Assembly: GCA_956465555.1 (NCBI GenBank)
Contig: OY101118.1
Coordinates: 2,129,751-2,193,750 of the forward strand
Length of the DNA: 64,000 bases
DNA from: Nitzschia sp. pyKryTriq1
Lineage: Eukaryota; Bacillariophyta; Bacillariophyceae; Bacillariales; Bacillariaceae
Direction: 5' to 3'
Part shown: positions 21,857 through 30,952 of the stretch, in pieces
How positions within the stretch are numbered: position 1 is the stretch's first letter
Layout of the letters: every line of letters begins with the position of its first letter
Translations under genes and position numbers: made by a program
Notes under the pieces: model-generated
What the model was told of the DNA's origin: nothing
The model's input: the letters and a program-made list of their open reading frames with translations, nothing else
Database searches by the model: none

Positions 21857-23635
21857 TCACACAAATGTAACGCTGTTATCATCTTGTTTCCCTCCGAGAC
21901 GGAAAAGTCCTGCAACACCTCCATCAATCGAACCGCTCACATCATAGTTCCATTCGGGATCATGCAGATCTATTGCCGCAAGCTCAAGGACCTTGGGAAT
22001 GTTGACATCTGACATTTCCTTACAGTTCTCCGTACCACAACCTTTATGCTCGCCCGCCTCTTTGCATTTGTATCGACTCGGCCATGCTGCATCCATATTC
22101 TTACCCACAGGGTCGATTCCATGATAGCATTCAACCTTATCACCAACGACAAAGTCAATGTGAGCATTTCCATCTTTCGGCTTGTGAATGATTGCTTTGT
22201 GACCGCATTGACCATCAATTCGGTGAATGTGGCGACTATCACAGCCCGCAGCCAATGTTATCCTGTCATCTTTCTCCCCGTGGTCCTGGTTATGTGCATG
22301 ACCGTGTGCTTTTTCAGTCTCTTTTCCGATGCTTGCCCCGCTACCAGACACAGATTTATCGAGCTCGTCAAAGGAGAAGTCGCCTGCACCGGCCCCCGCT
22401 CCCAACAAGTTTTTCAGCCGTTTGGCCTCACTCGCCCAAGACTTTCTTGCAAATTCTTGGAACAAAGGCGTGTTCTGTTGGCAGTCTCGAGGATCAAAAC
22501 CAGCCATCAGTAGTGACTTGGAGTAAAGCGCCTTGACGTCGATTTCGAACAGGCGAGAGGCCAAATTCATCTTTTTCGACTGAGCATCGGCTGCTTGGCT
22601 TTCGGCCAGTACTTTGGCCAAGCCCGTAGTATCTGAGGCTAAATGCATTGCTAGCTGCTCCAAAGTCAACCCTACCGCTTGTGCAGAATGAGTCAGGGAA
22701 TTGATGGCAACCGACGAGGGACGAGGTTGGCTTTGTTGCGCCCCGGCGTAAGGATTAGCGAGCAGTTGCGCGAATACACCCTGCTGAGGCATGGCTGCTG
22801 TCGCCGGCGCACCGGCATTCATTCCCATCTCGTTCATGTTCATAGGCGCTGCCAAATTGGAAGAAGGGGTCTCTCCGCTCTTGGGCGTTCCGCTGCGGAC
22901 ACTGGAGACAGGTGGGACAAAGAGTGGAGCGAAATCAGGGTGAAACTTGGCAATTCTAGGGCGCTTGGATGGATCGTCTTGTTGATAATCAGCTCCCACG
23001 TAAGGATTTCCATCGTCATCAGACAAGTCACCAAGATCTGCTTGATCCCTTTTCATTTGAAGAGCTCTAGCTGCCATTTTGTTATTGCCAGCCGGCGCCA
23101 TTTTCGTAGAGGCATTACGCCCCTGCTGTTGCATGAGCATTTGGAGTTCTCGCTGAGCACCGTTCGATAATCCTGGAGCACTTCCAGTCGCATTGAAGTT
23201 GTCCGAGTTGTAACTGGACAGGGACTCGCCATCTGTACGGCGTGCCCCGTTGGGATTGTTGTGCTTGCGGGCAAGGCGCAACCTGCGACTCAACTGGTTC
23301 TTGCGTTGCCCCAGACTGACGCCCTCGCTATCTGTCAGGGTTGGATCATCATTGATGGGATAGTCGAAACCGCCAATTTGTAATGCTTCGAACAAAGAAA
23401 TGTCTGGGTTCGCTAGGCGAGCGTTGACAGCCTACAAAATGATATAGTACCGGTACGTAACGAATTTCAAGTGACGGAAACAACGTCAGAGATGATGGTG
23501 TCAGGTGATACCACTGGTGACCCTTTCCTCGGAAAGAGTGCGATAACGTACATTGTGCATGCGAAGATCTCCTTTTCTGCCGAGCTTTGCGCCCTTGGCA
23601 TTCGCGCTGTCCGATGCATCGTCGTCTCCACTCAT
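21857..23635 (-). CDS. Conserved diatom-type protein with His/Cys-rich C-terminal domain
   Basis: Exon 1 (23635-23552, 28 residues, MSGDDDASDS...LRMHN) and exon 2 (23431-21857) join in phase 0 across a 120-base intron, giving 552 residues. The join creates LRMHN/AVNARLANPDISLFEAL followed by IGGFDYP, a motif I associate with a family of diatom proteins of unknown role. The middle (about 60-300) is Gln/Asn/Met/Pro-rich and disordered, with an acidic patch (LGDLSDDDGN). The last about 140 residues hold some 13 His and 8 Cys (HGHAHNQDHGEKDD, CDSRHIHRIDGQCGH, CKEAGEHKGCGTENC). This suggests a metal-binding fold or an extensively crosslinked unit. A 3' distance of 122 bases to TBCA. Function unknown. 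Confidence 0.75.
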
Positions 23636-24099
23636 TGGTATCTTTGACGTCTATCTTTTGTCGAAATGGGGCGGAGGGAAATCTGCAAGCCATCAGCCGT
23701 CGGGGTGTGGCGAGGAGTGAGGCGGCAACATGGCGATGAACAACATTGAAAAGGTTAGAATTGTTTCAGACAACATTCCGACGAGTGGTAATGGCCACCG
23801 ATGAATAGGGAGATGAAGCAAGTGGAATGAACAACTTACCGATCGTTCGTCCAAAGGCCTCTCAATAATGAATGAAGTTGAAAGCCTAATCTGTTTTGCC
23901 CTAATAGTAGGTGCTGATGTGAGAGGCTTTTCTGTGTTTTGTTGGTTTTTGTGCTGGCCTCTTGCTGCGGCTAAAGGCCCAGAAAAGTGTGTTTTCGAGT
24001 TGTTCTCTACAATAGGCCATTTTAGTGGCTATTTCTCCGCTCAAAGTACAGTATCGTACTACCAAAGGGTAGATGAACAGTAATCCTACGGATTACCTG

Positions 24100-24190
24100 G
24101 AATGGACTGAAGGGGAGAGTCGATTCCTCCGATCCAAAAGGATTCGGGATCGGGGAACTAGACTTCCACGAAACTTCATTAGCTTCGCTC
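24100..24190 (+). repeat. Direct repeat, copy 1 (about 91 bases)
   Basis: About 85% alike to copy 2 at 24694-24783. Shared core words: GAATGGACTGAAGG, CCTCCGATCC, AAAGGATTCGGGATC, GGAACTAGACTT and AAACTTCATT. This copy contains the perfect inverted repeat CCGATCC...GGATCGG with an 11-base loop. Confidence 0.75.
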
Positions 24191-24693
24191 AGCCGGGTGG
24201 GTGAGGTGGGAGAAAAGAAACGAAGTCCTAATGACAAGAAGGGCATCCGGCCCGCCATTGTCGAGGATTCAGCATTTGCAAAAACAATGATGTTGATCTT
24301 CAGACAATGCGGCGCGGTCCCCACCAAAACTTCAATCCACTCTTCAGTCAGTCAGTCTAACGGCCGAGACTTCATCGTCACCCAAGGAAGGAAGTTGTCT
24401 TGCAAGTCGGATAATCCATTTGTACAGGCCATGCTTTCTGCGTGTGAGGAAACTCACCACCTCAGTTTCGACTCCCTGCATATAGAATCTGGACGAAAAG
24501 CTTTCCAGAGATACGCATTGACTTGGAGAATCCCCTGGAGAACAGATCCGCCATCCTGGAGATTCTGCGCCTCAGATGCGATGTGGGCGAAGAAAGATCA
24601 GCTCACGTTGACACTAGCCTCGAAAGTACGATACGGTACAAGCGAAGAGGTCAGGGGCCAGTATCCAGTATGGCAGAAACGTGAATGACTAGT

Positions 24694-24783
24694 GAATGGA
24701 CTGAAGGCGAGAGTCAATCCCTCCGATCCGAAAGGATTCGGGATCAAGGAACTAGACTTTCAGAAACTTCATTGGCTTTGCTC
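24694..24783 (+). repeat. Direct repeat, copy 2 (about 90 bases)
   Basis: Second copy of the 24100 repeat, 594 bases downstream in the same orientation. The inverted-repeat arm is mutated here (GGATCAAGG). Flanks of the two copies do not match, so the repeat unit ends close to the given bounds. Confidence 0.75.
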
Positions 24784-25818
24784 CTGCCATTGGACTTAGA
24801 GTAGTGTACTAACGTACTAGCAAGGGCAAGGTGTAGCACTATATCGTCGTGGCAGGTACATGCGACCGGTAAAAAAGAAAAAAAGGAATGTCATTCGATC
24901 CGCTTGAATCCGATGGTGCGTGGGGAGTGCTCATCTCGCCCAGGGTGAGTGGACCAGGAAAGCTTTACTCTACATTTAATCCTACAGATTGAGAGGTGTG
25001 TCCATACAGTCAATTGCAGAATTGTGAGCATGGATCGAGCGGCCGATCTTAGTAATCTTGTTAGGTTCTCTATCTCGCTCTCCTTGGGCAGGTCATTGAA
25101 TCACACTGAAACTTCACTCCTCCTTCCTCTTGTCAAATCAGAAGCATCCTCTACATCACCAGTGCTCTGTCTGTTCAGGCGGGCGCCTTCCACCCGTGCT
25201 GGTACACCAGGGTACGTACTGCTGGTTCCAGGTAGACGTAGCTCAAGCGTGGCGAACTGGAGGCGAAGGTCATCGGCGGGCGGGCGCGTTTTTAGAGGCT
25301 CTTTTTATTTGGCCTAAAGGCCGGAAGTGTTCTACTGTACTGTGCGGTTCGTACCGTACCAGGTACATACTTGTATGAGAGGTTGCGACCCGGACCTGAA
25401 ACCTGAAAGCCCATTGTTGACGCGCTGCATGCGCGCTACTGCAAAGTGTTATGAAGACGACGACGAAGACGACTCACTCCTCTCCTCCTGTCACGCAAAA
25501 GACGACTGACTGAGACTGATACTCCTCGGCAAAAGTTGAAAGTCAAAAGAAAGAGACGAAAGGTAGAAGTTTTGTCTGGAGCTAGAAGTAGCTATTAGTG
25601 CCATCATCTCTCATCTTGTCATTCGACGAAGAAACAACATTACTCGTCGATCGAAAGCGAATGGACCCCTCTTTCAATCTATTGACACGAGGAAAACTGC
25701 AATATCCGAAACCGCAAACTTTTCACTGTTTCGAATTTCTTCACCGCTTTTAATAATACGGGTATCCGGTTTAGTTTCATAGAAGTGATTCGAATTACAT
25801 TCCCTTGCACATCCAATT

Positions 25819-27447
25819 ATGGCTATGATGGCCGAGTCTCAAACCATGAGCACGGGGGTGGACGAAATGGCTCTAGTGGAGATTGAAGATCCAACGGATT
25901 TTGACGTACTCTGTGGGCGTGGAGGAGCTTCCTTGAAGCATCCCGGAAATCTAATGTATCGAAGGCTGGTGCACATGAATAAGGCTTATTATATAACGAG
26001 TGTGAAAACAGAAAAGCTCAAGATCAGTCGCTCGATTGTTGCAGCAGTTCGCGAACAAAGCGGGCGATTTTTGGAACGCGATGGGATTAAGGGAACATGG
26101 TACGATATTGGGGACAAAAAGGCGATCGAGAAAACTTCTCAGGCGCTGCGTGAAGGGCAGCCCAAATTGAGACAACACATGGTTGAGATGGGAGCTGGTC
26201 ATCCAGGGCTAGGTCTAGAATTTAAGACAGTGCCAACAGCAAGTGCCACTTCGAACTATAACCCGACCATGGTTATTCAGCAACAGATGGCACAACAACA
26301 AATGGCACAGCAGCAGCTATTGACGCAGCAGCGCATTATTCAGCAAAAAATGGCACAGCAACAATTTGCTCAACAGCAGCTCGCTCGACAGCAAATCATG
26401 ATGCAGCAACAAATGTCCGCCCAGCAGCAGGGTCGGGCTGCAATACCGCCCCCACCACCTGCTATGCAACAAGTAGGCCAGGGTCGAGCATTACACAACA
26501 TCATGCTGGATCAGCTGAATATCTCATCAGATGAACGAGATGGTCTAGCGACAAATGTTCTTCCGCATCCCGCAGCGCATCTTTCCAACCACATTACGTC
26601 GCCAGGGACATTAGGCAGCAATCCTGACAATGATTCCATGCAACCTGATCCTGCGGAAGTTCCTCAACACCGTTCAGGTGTTATTGGGAGACTTGACGAG
26701 AACAAAGGGCAAGAGCATTTATATGCGCCATATCCTGCCTCCGAAGGGCTTTCAAGTACTTTATCCGATACCGCCAATCGACCCGAACAAAATCAGATCC
26801 ACGAGTTCCACCAAGAAGTCCACAAGCATTCGGGGGCGTTATTATTTGGTCAAGACCAGACGCAAGGTCAAGAAGGAAACTTGAATGACAGCCCTCCTTT
26901 TACTGACAAGCAACACTCTTTTCAAGCCAGATCTCATCCCATGGGCTTAGCCGCCCCGCCCACTGACCCAAATAGTATTTCGGCGCGCAAATTAGATCGG
27001 CGGCATATTTTTGCCAAGATGAAATATTCGAGACCGGCGTCGGGAAGGCTTACTAGCAACCGGTCCAATGGTAGTTTTGGAGCCGACGATGGTATGCCAG
27101 ATGTTCAGATGATGGGAAGCACTTTTTCCCTACTCTCGAACTTGTCTAGCAATCAAGATATGAAAATGGAAAATTTGACTGCATTGGACCAAAAATTACG
27201 AGATGACTATCAGTTGTTGGGGAGTCGAAGGTCACTCATGTCCGGACTATCTAGAATCAGCGGCTCGTCAGATGCTCTCTCTATGTTTTCTGATCTGTCA
27301 AGGAAAATTGGGAACATTTCCACCCAATCCATTGCCATGAGCGAGGTCAGTGGTATTGAAGAAGGGAACCAAGAAGATCTGGATGAGTCGTTCCACATCG
27401 ATCCCATGGCAATTGCCAATGCAGCCCACATGCAGTTTGACTCTTGA
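25819..27447 (+). CDS. DUF6824-domain protein, Gln-rich (paralogue A)
   Basis: A 542-residue, intron-free protein, ATG at 25819. Residues about 26-120 form the DUF6824 domain common in diatoms: DFDVLCGRGGASLKHPGN, YRRLVHMNKAYY, KLKISRSIVAAVREQ, GRFLERD, WYDIGDKKAIEKTSQALREG. Next is a tract built on QQQMAQQQ-type repeats (about 150-210), like a transcriptional activation region. The C-terminal 150 residues share blocks with paralogue B at 30953: FAKMK, DGMPDVQM, FSLLSNLS, GSRRSLMSGLSRIS and IAMSEVSG. Family role is not established; a nuclear regulator is a reasonable inference. The promoter contains no obvious element, and a GTAC cluster follows the 3' end. Confidence 0.85.
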   Translation: MAMMAESQTMSTGVDEMALVEIEDPTDFDVLCGRGGASLKHPGNLMYRRLVHMNKAYYITSVKTEKLKISRSIVAAVREQSGRFLERDGIKGTWYDIGDKKAIEKTSQALREGQPKLRQHMVEMGAGHPGLGLEFKTVPTASATSNYNPTMVIQQQMAQQQMAQQQLLTQQRIIQQKMAQQQFAQQQLARQQIMMQQQMSAQQQGRAAIPPPPPAMQQVGQGRALHNIMLDQLNISSDERDGLATNVLPHPAAHLSNHITSPGTLGSNPDNDSMQPDPAEVPQHRSGVIGRLDENKGQEHLYAPYPASEGLSSTLSDTANRPEQNQIHEFHQEVHKHSGALLFGQDQTQGQEGNLNDSPPFTDKQHSFQARSHPMGLAAPPTDPNSISARKLDRRHIFAKMKYSRPASGRLTSNRSNGSFGADDGMPDVQMMGSTFSLLSNLSSNQDMKMENLTALDQKLRDDYQLLGSRRSLMSGLSRISGSSDALSMFSDLSRKIGNISTQSIAMSEVSGIEEGNQEDLDESFHIDPMAIANAAHMQFDS

Positions 27448-28150
27448 CTTGCGCAGTCGACGCAATTCCAAAAGATGCTCTTGTCGTTGCCGTCGAGGGG
27501 AAGGACAAAATTAAAACTGTGTTAAACTTTGTCCTCAATCATTCAAGTCTACTCGTACTCTCTACTACTAGCTGCTGCTAGTAGACGGTCGGTAGAGATG
27601 TAAAAGATATTGTAGCTATGATATGATGATGATAGTCTACGAAGTACAGTACGGTACATACTTCTTGTACTGTATTCTGATGTTCGGGCTTCTGCATGCG
27701 CATCAGCATGATGCTAATGCCGAGACGGTGCCACTCGTGCGCGCGCGCCGACACGACTGAGCGGTGACGTACACGCGTACGAAGTGGTACAAGCAAGTTC
27801 TGTTCAAGTACAGTACCAGGTACTGCAGTACCTGTACAAAGTACAGTACTCGTACCGCGTACCAGGTACAATTACAGCACCCGGTACAGTATCCATACCG
27901 GTATGTACCTCTACCGGTAGTAGAGTAGAAAGGCACATCTCACATCTGAACCTTCCGATCGTTCCCCGGCTCGCCCGCGCGCTCAGATGAGCGATGACAC
28001 CGCCCGCCTGGCACGCGCCCGACGAATTCTGCAGACGGGCACGTTCTACGTGTTCTTGCTTGTGAGCGCCGCGCCAAACCGAACGCCACCAGTACAAAAA
28101 GCGTTCGAGCGTTCTTCAGTTTCTTCCTAAAAACTTCACAAGAAAAACAC
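27448..28150. repeat. Intergenic region with dense GTAC cluster
   Basis: About 27780-27930 is almost wholly GTAC words, including ATACCGGTAT at about 27895 and CTACCGGTAG at about 27911. CTACTAG/AGTAG words lie at 27550-27590. Short frames here are repeat-derived. Confidence 0.6.
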
Positions 28151-28900
28151 ATGCATCATGCATGCCAGAGTTCCAAACAACTCCCATTGTTGAACAGAGA
28201 CCTCTACCGACCAACCGTCTCAAAGATCTGGCCTGTCCCAAATACATGGGACCATCGTACTTCATTCGTATCCCGAAGCATAATTTGTGACCATGGGTTG
28301 CAATCTCAAATGAAATTATACGTCGTAAGCATGCCGCCTCTACAAAACGAACCGACATGGCATTCCCAAGTTGTCCTACCCGTCAACTTGGATGCCACTC
28401 AAACCACTCATGACCTGCAGGGTGAGGATCGATCACTGCCAAAAGCCCTTGGAAAGAAACCACGATCAGTCCGGTTTTCGACACAGGTAGATATTCGCCC
28501 TGTGATTTGCCGCCAAGACATGAGCCCAGACGAAGTCACAAAAGTGTGGATGGACCGCATTGACCGCCGAGAAAACAAGCGCGACATCAACAACACGATA
28601 TTCCTGATGCGTTCGGGCTTGACATCGAAGCTCAACGAGGATGACTTCTTTTGTCCAAGAGGTCTAGAGCACTTTGCGAACCACGAAAATGAACAGAAGG
28701 TTGTTTGCAAGAAGAGCGTTGCAATCGCTCTAGCGATGCAACGCGTACTGAGAAAGGCTGGTACTTCCAACCCTGTCATGATTGCACGGGCCTATCGCAA
28801 GTACACAATGAAGAGCAAGCAAGTTGCTTACAAGAAGGCTCTTTATGACCAAGCATTCACGTCACTGACTCGGGATCCTCAGGGCAACACCAAGAGATAG
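28151..28900 (+). CDS. Conserved diatom-type protein of unknown function
   Basis: A 249-residue, intron-free protein. The first ATG is at 28151, but an internal Met (MKLYVVSMPP, about residue 54) could be the true start. The second half reads like a folded, conserved unit: RSVRFSTQVDIRPVICRQDM, VTKVWMDRIDRRENKRDI, then AIALAMQRVLRK, NPVMIARAYRKYTMKSKQVA and YKKALYDQ. I associate this arrangement with a family widespread in diatoms and without assigned function. No signal peptide, membrane helix or catalytic motif. Helical and basic, so possibly nucleic-acid or protein binding. It lies between the two DUF6824 paralogues. Confidence 0.75.
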   Translation: MHHACQSSKQLPLLNRDLYRPTVSKIWPVPNTWDHRTSFVSRSIICDHGLQSQMKLYVVSMPPLQNEPTWHSQVVLPVNLDATQTTHDLQGEDRSLPKALGKKPRSVRFSTQVDIRPVICRQDMSPDEVTKVWMDRIDRRENKRDINNTIFLMRSGLTSKLNEDDFFCPRGLEHFANHENEQKVVCKKSVAIALAMQRVLRKAGTSNPVMIARAYRKYTMKSKQVAYKKALYDQAFTSLTRDPQGNTKR

Positions 28901-29440
28901 GCTTTAGTTTTGTTGTTGTCGTTGAACGAACGTTACGAGTAGTCTGTACAAGTACCACTACCGTACTGTTTTATTCCATCATTTTCCAGCACAACAGCCA
29001 AGTATAGGCCACGGCACCGCCAAATTAGTCATACCAGGACTTACTTCTCGCTGCTTTCTTAGTCTGGCTATGAATACAGTAGGTACTCGTCGCGAACACA
29101 CAATTAGCCTGCCACGACGAAGACCAATTTTGCAGATCCCTATGTAGCTAGAGTAGAGTAGTAGAACTACCGGCACACTGTTGGGTCGAGAAATCGTCGA
29201 GCAAAATTACCATGTTGTGGCGAGTATGACGACACTCCCTCTACTACAAGCTCTAGAGCTAGCTCTACTCTAGAGTAGTAGAGCTTTTCTAAGTCAGAGT
29301 TCATCATGGTGTGTACTACTAGTGCTGCTACTATTCCCGGTACTACTACTTGCCGTTTTTCCTGCTTTGTCTACTAGTAGAGTAGAGAGAGAGAGAGAGA
29401 GACTACAGGAGGTACTGTATACTACCTACCGTAGTACCGT

Positions 29441-29480
29441 ATCGTAAAGCAGCGAACAAAAAGTGCACTGTCTAATTTAG
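29441..29480 (+). repeat. Dispersed 40-base repeat, copy 1
   Basis: ATCGTAAAGCAGCGAACAAA followed by AAGTGCACTG and TCTAATTTAG. It matches 32738-32774 except for a 3-base gap. The two copies flank DUF6824 paralogue B and the LINE remnant. Confidence 0.8.
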
Positions 29481-29548
29481 CTACTACCTTGCCGCTCGAG
29501 AGCAACATACCGTGACAAGTACGAGTAGTACTACTACCTCTACTCTAC

Positions 29549-30120
29549 TCTGTTGTTGTTGTTGTTGTTAACTGTCTCTAGTCCCATTGAGCGTGGTTAG
29601 AACGGGATATCAATCCCACCAGAGGCTCGCAGGCACTTAGACTAGACTACTAAGTGCGTTCTTAGACTACCTACTCTTGTTCCCCGTCGGATTCCTGGTC
29701 GGATACCACGGCCGCCTGTGCTTCTTCGTCTAGCTCCAGGGTTGGTTGAGTCCACCAGTAGAGTCTACTAGAGTCTCCACTCCGGCGGGTTGCATTGTCA
29801 CATAACTGTTTGATTGGGCGGATTGCCACTTTGTCGACGAAATTGCTCTGTCGGATTGCGATGTAATGCTCGATGGTGTAAAGCCCTGCTTCACTACGGG
29901 CAACTTCGATCCTCGGGTAGTCCCAACTACCGTCTCGGAGCTTGTTCGGGAGGCGCACCGCAATCCTGCGCGCTACCTGATGGTGAAAGCCCCGGAGGGC
30001 ATTCAACATCCTCGGCGTGATGGTCCACGTCTCGCACCCATAAAGTAAGACCGACTGTACGATGGCTTTGTAGAACATCCCTGAGATTCTCGGTGTTGCG
30101 CCGTCCCGTGTGGTGTAGCC
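29549..30120 (-). mobile_element. LINE (non-LTR retrotransposon) 3' remnant
   Basis: On the minus strand, 30078-29671 encodes 135 residues typical of the extreme C-terminal part of non-LTR reverse transcriptases: MFYKAIVQSVLLYGCETWTI, TPRMLNALRGFHHQVARRIA, then IEHYIAIRQSNFVDKVA. The coding likeness extends upstream to about 30115 (TRDGATPRISG) where it meets an in-frame stop. The polymerase core is absent, so this is a 5'-truncated copy as is normal for LINEs. Downstream, the strand ends in an (AAC)n run at about 29551-29568, which probably is the element's 3' microsatellite tail. Confidence 0.8.
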
Positions 30121-30952
30121 TTAGTAGTATTGGCAAAAATTAAAGCTGCTACACTTGCCACGTGTAGGGCCGTCTACTCTACTCTACTCTACTCTCTCTA
30201 CTAGTAGTAGAGCTAGAGAGTAGAGAGGAGAGAGGAGAGCTAGCTAGCTAGTACCAGGTACTGTAGTACCGGCAGGTAGATAGTATTCCCTGGTACTACT
30301 GTAGACTACGTGTAGTTCCGCACCATTTTCAATTTCTTCCTCAATAATTTTTTTGCGTTTAGTCGAAGCATTCGTCCGTGACCGGACTGCTGCGAGCGAG
30401 GAGTGGGAACGGCGAATTTATAATTGTGCCGAGTTTAGTATGATACGTACGAAAAGGTACATACAGAAGCAGACGCGTACAGTCTAGAAAATCAGAGGAG
30501 GGTGTCGCGGTCACAGTCTTTCTCAGTAGAAGTTCTACTGCTGTAGAGGAGGCAGGCCCAAGACTTGTTCAGGCTGTCAGGCGCGTCCGGCCTATTTCTC
30601 CTACTAGCTAGTAGTAGTAGTACAAGCACAGGTACAGGTACAGCTACATACCAGTACCTGGTACTCGACTCGATTGCACAGCTATTTTACCCCGCCGCCG
30701 GACGATGATGCTACCGGTAGATGTTGCTTTCATGTTATCCTCATTTAATTGTTGATATCATAATCCTGCTCAACGTTTGGTAGAAGAAAAGCAACCTGCT
30801 ATCTGTCTGCGCCAGATTGAAGTGGAAAGCGCAGCGAAGAGAGCCTTCGAGAGGTTTATTGAAAAAGGGTGAAAGGGTCGAAAAAGGGTGACCACCTTGA
30901 TGGGCACAGGTTACGAGTAGGGTCAATCAAGCCATCAATTATTTACGACACT

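Larger units (their letters stand above)
23636..25818. other. 2.2-kb gene-poor region with a 90-base direct repeat pair
   Basis: No gene supported. A direct repeat pair lies at 24100-24190 and 24694-24783. The longest frame, 24197-24688 (+), spans the interval between the copies. It encodes no recognisable domain, has a frayed composition and probably is not a gene. GTAC words occur near 24045, 24620, 25200 and 25350-25372. Confidence 0.45.
28901..30952. other. 2-kb repeat-rich region with LINE remnant
   Basis: Apart from the LINE fragment this holds simple and palindromic DNA: TCTAGAG/TAGAGCTAG words at 29140-29290 and 30170-30260, a GA tract at about 29385-29402, GTTGTT microsatellite at about 29551-29568, and GTACC words at 30250-30300 and 30620-30665. 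No host gene seen. Confidence 0.55.

Noticed and set aside
24197-24688. 163-codon frame between the two 90-base repeats
   Set aside because: No domain and irregular composition; begins inside repeat-like DNA. Kept only as a note, not as a gene.
24949-25317. 122-codon plus-strand frame
   Set aside because: Ser/Leu/Arg-rich chance frame in a repeat-bearing region with no family likeness.
29551-29568. CRISPR-like or telomeric repeats
   Set aside because: Only simple microsatellites (GTT, GA, TGCG, GTGA) occur; no spaced repeats or terminal arrays.
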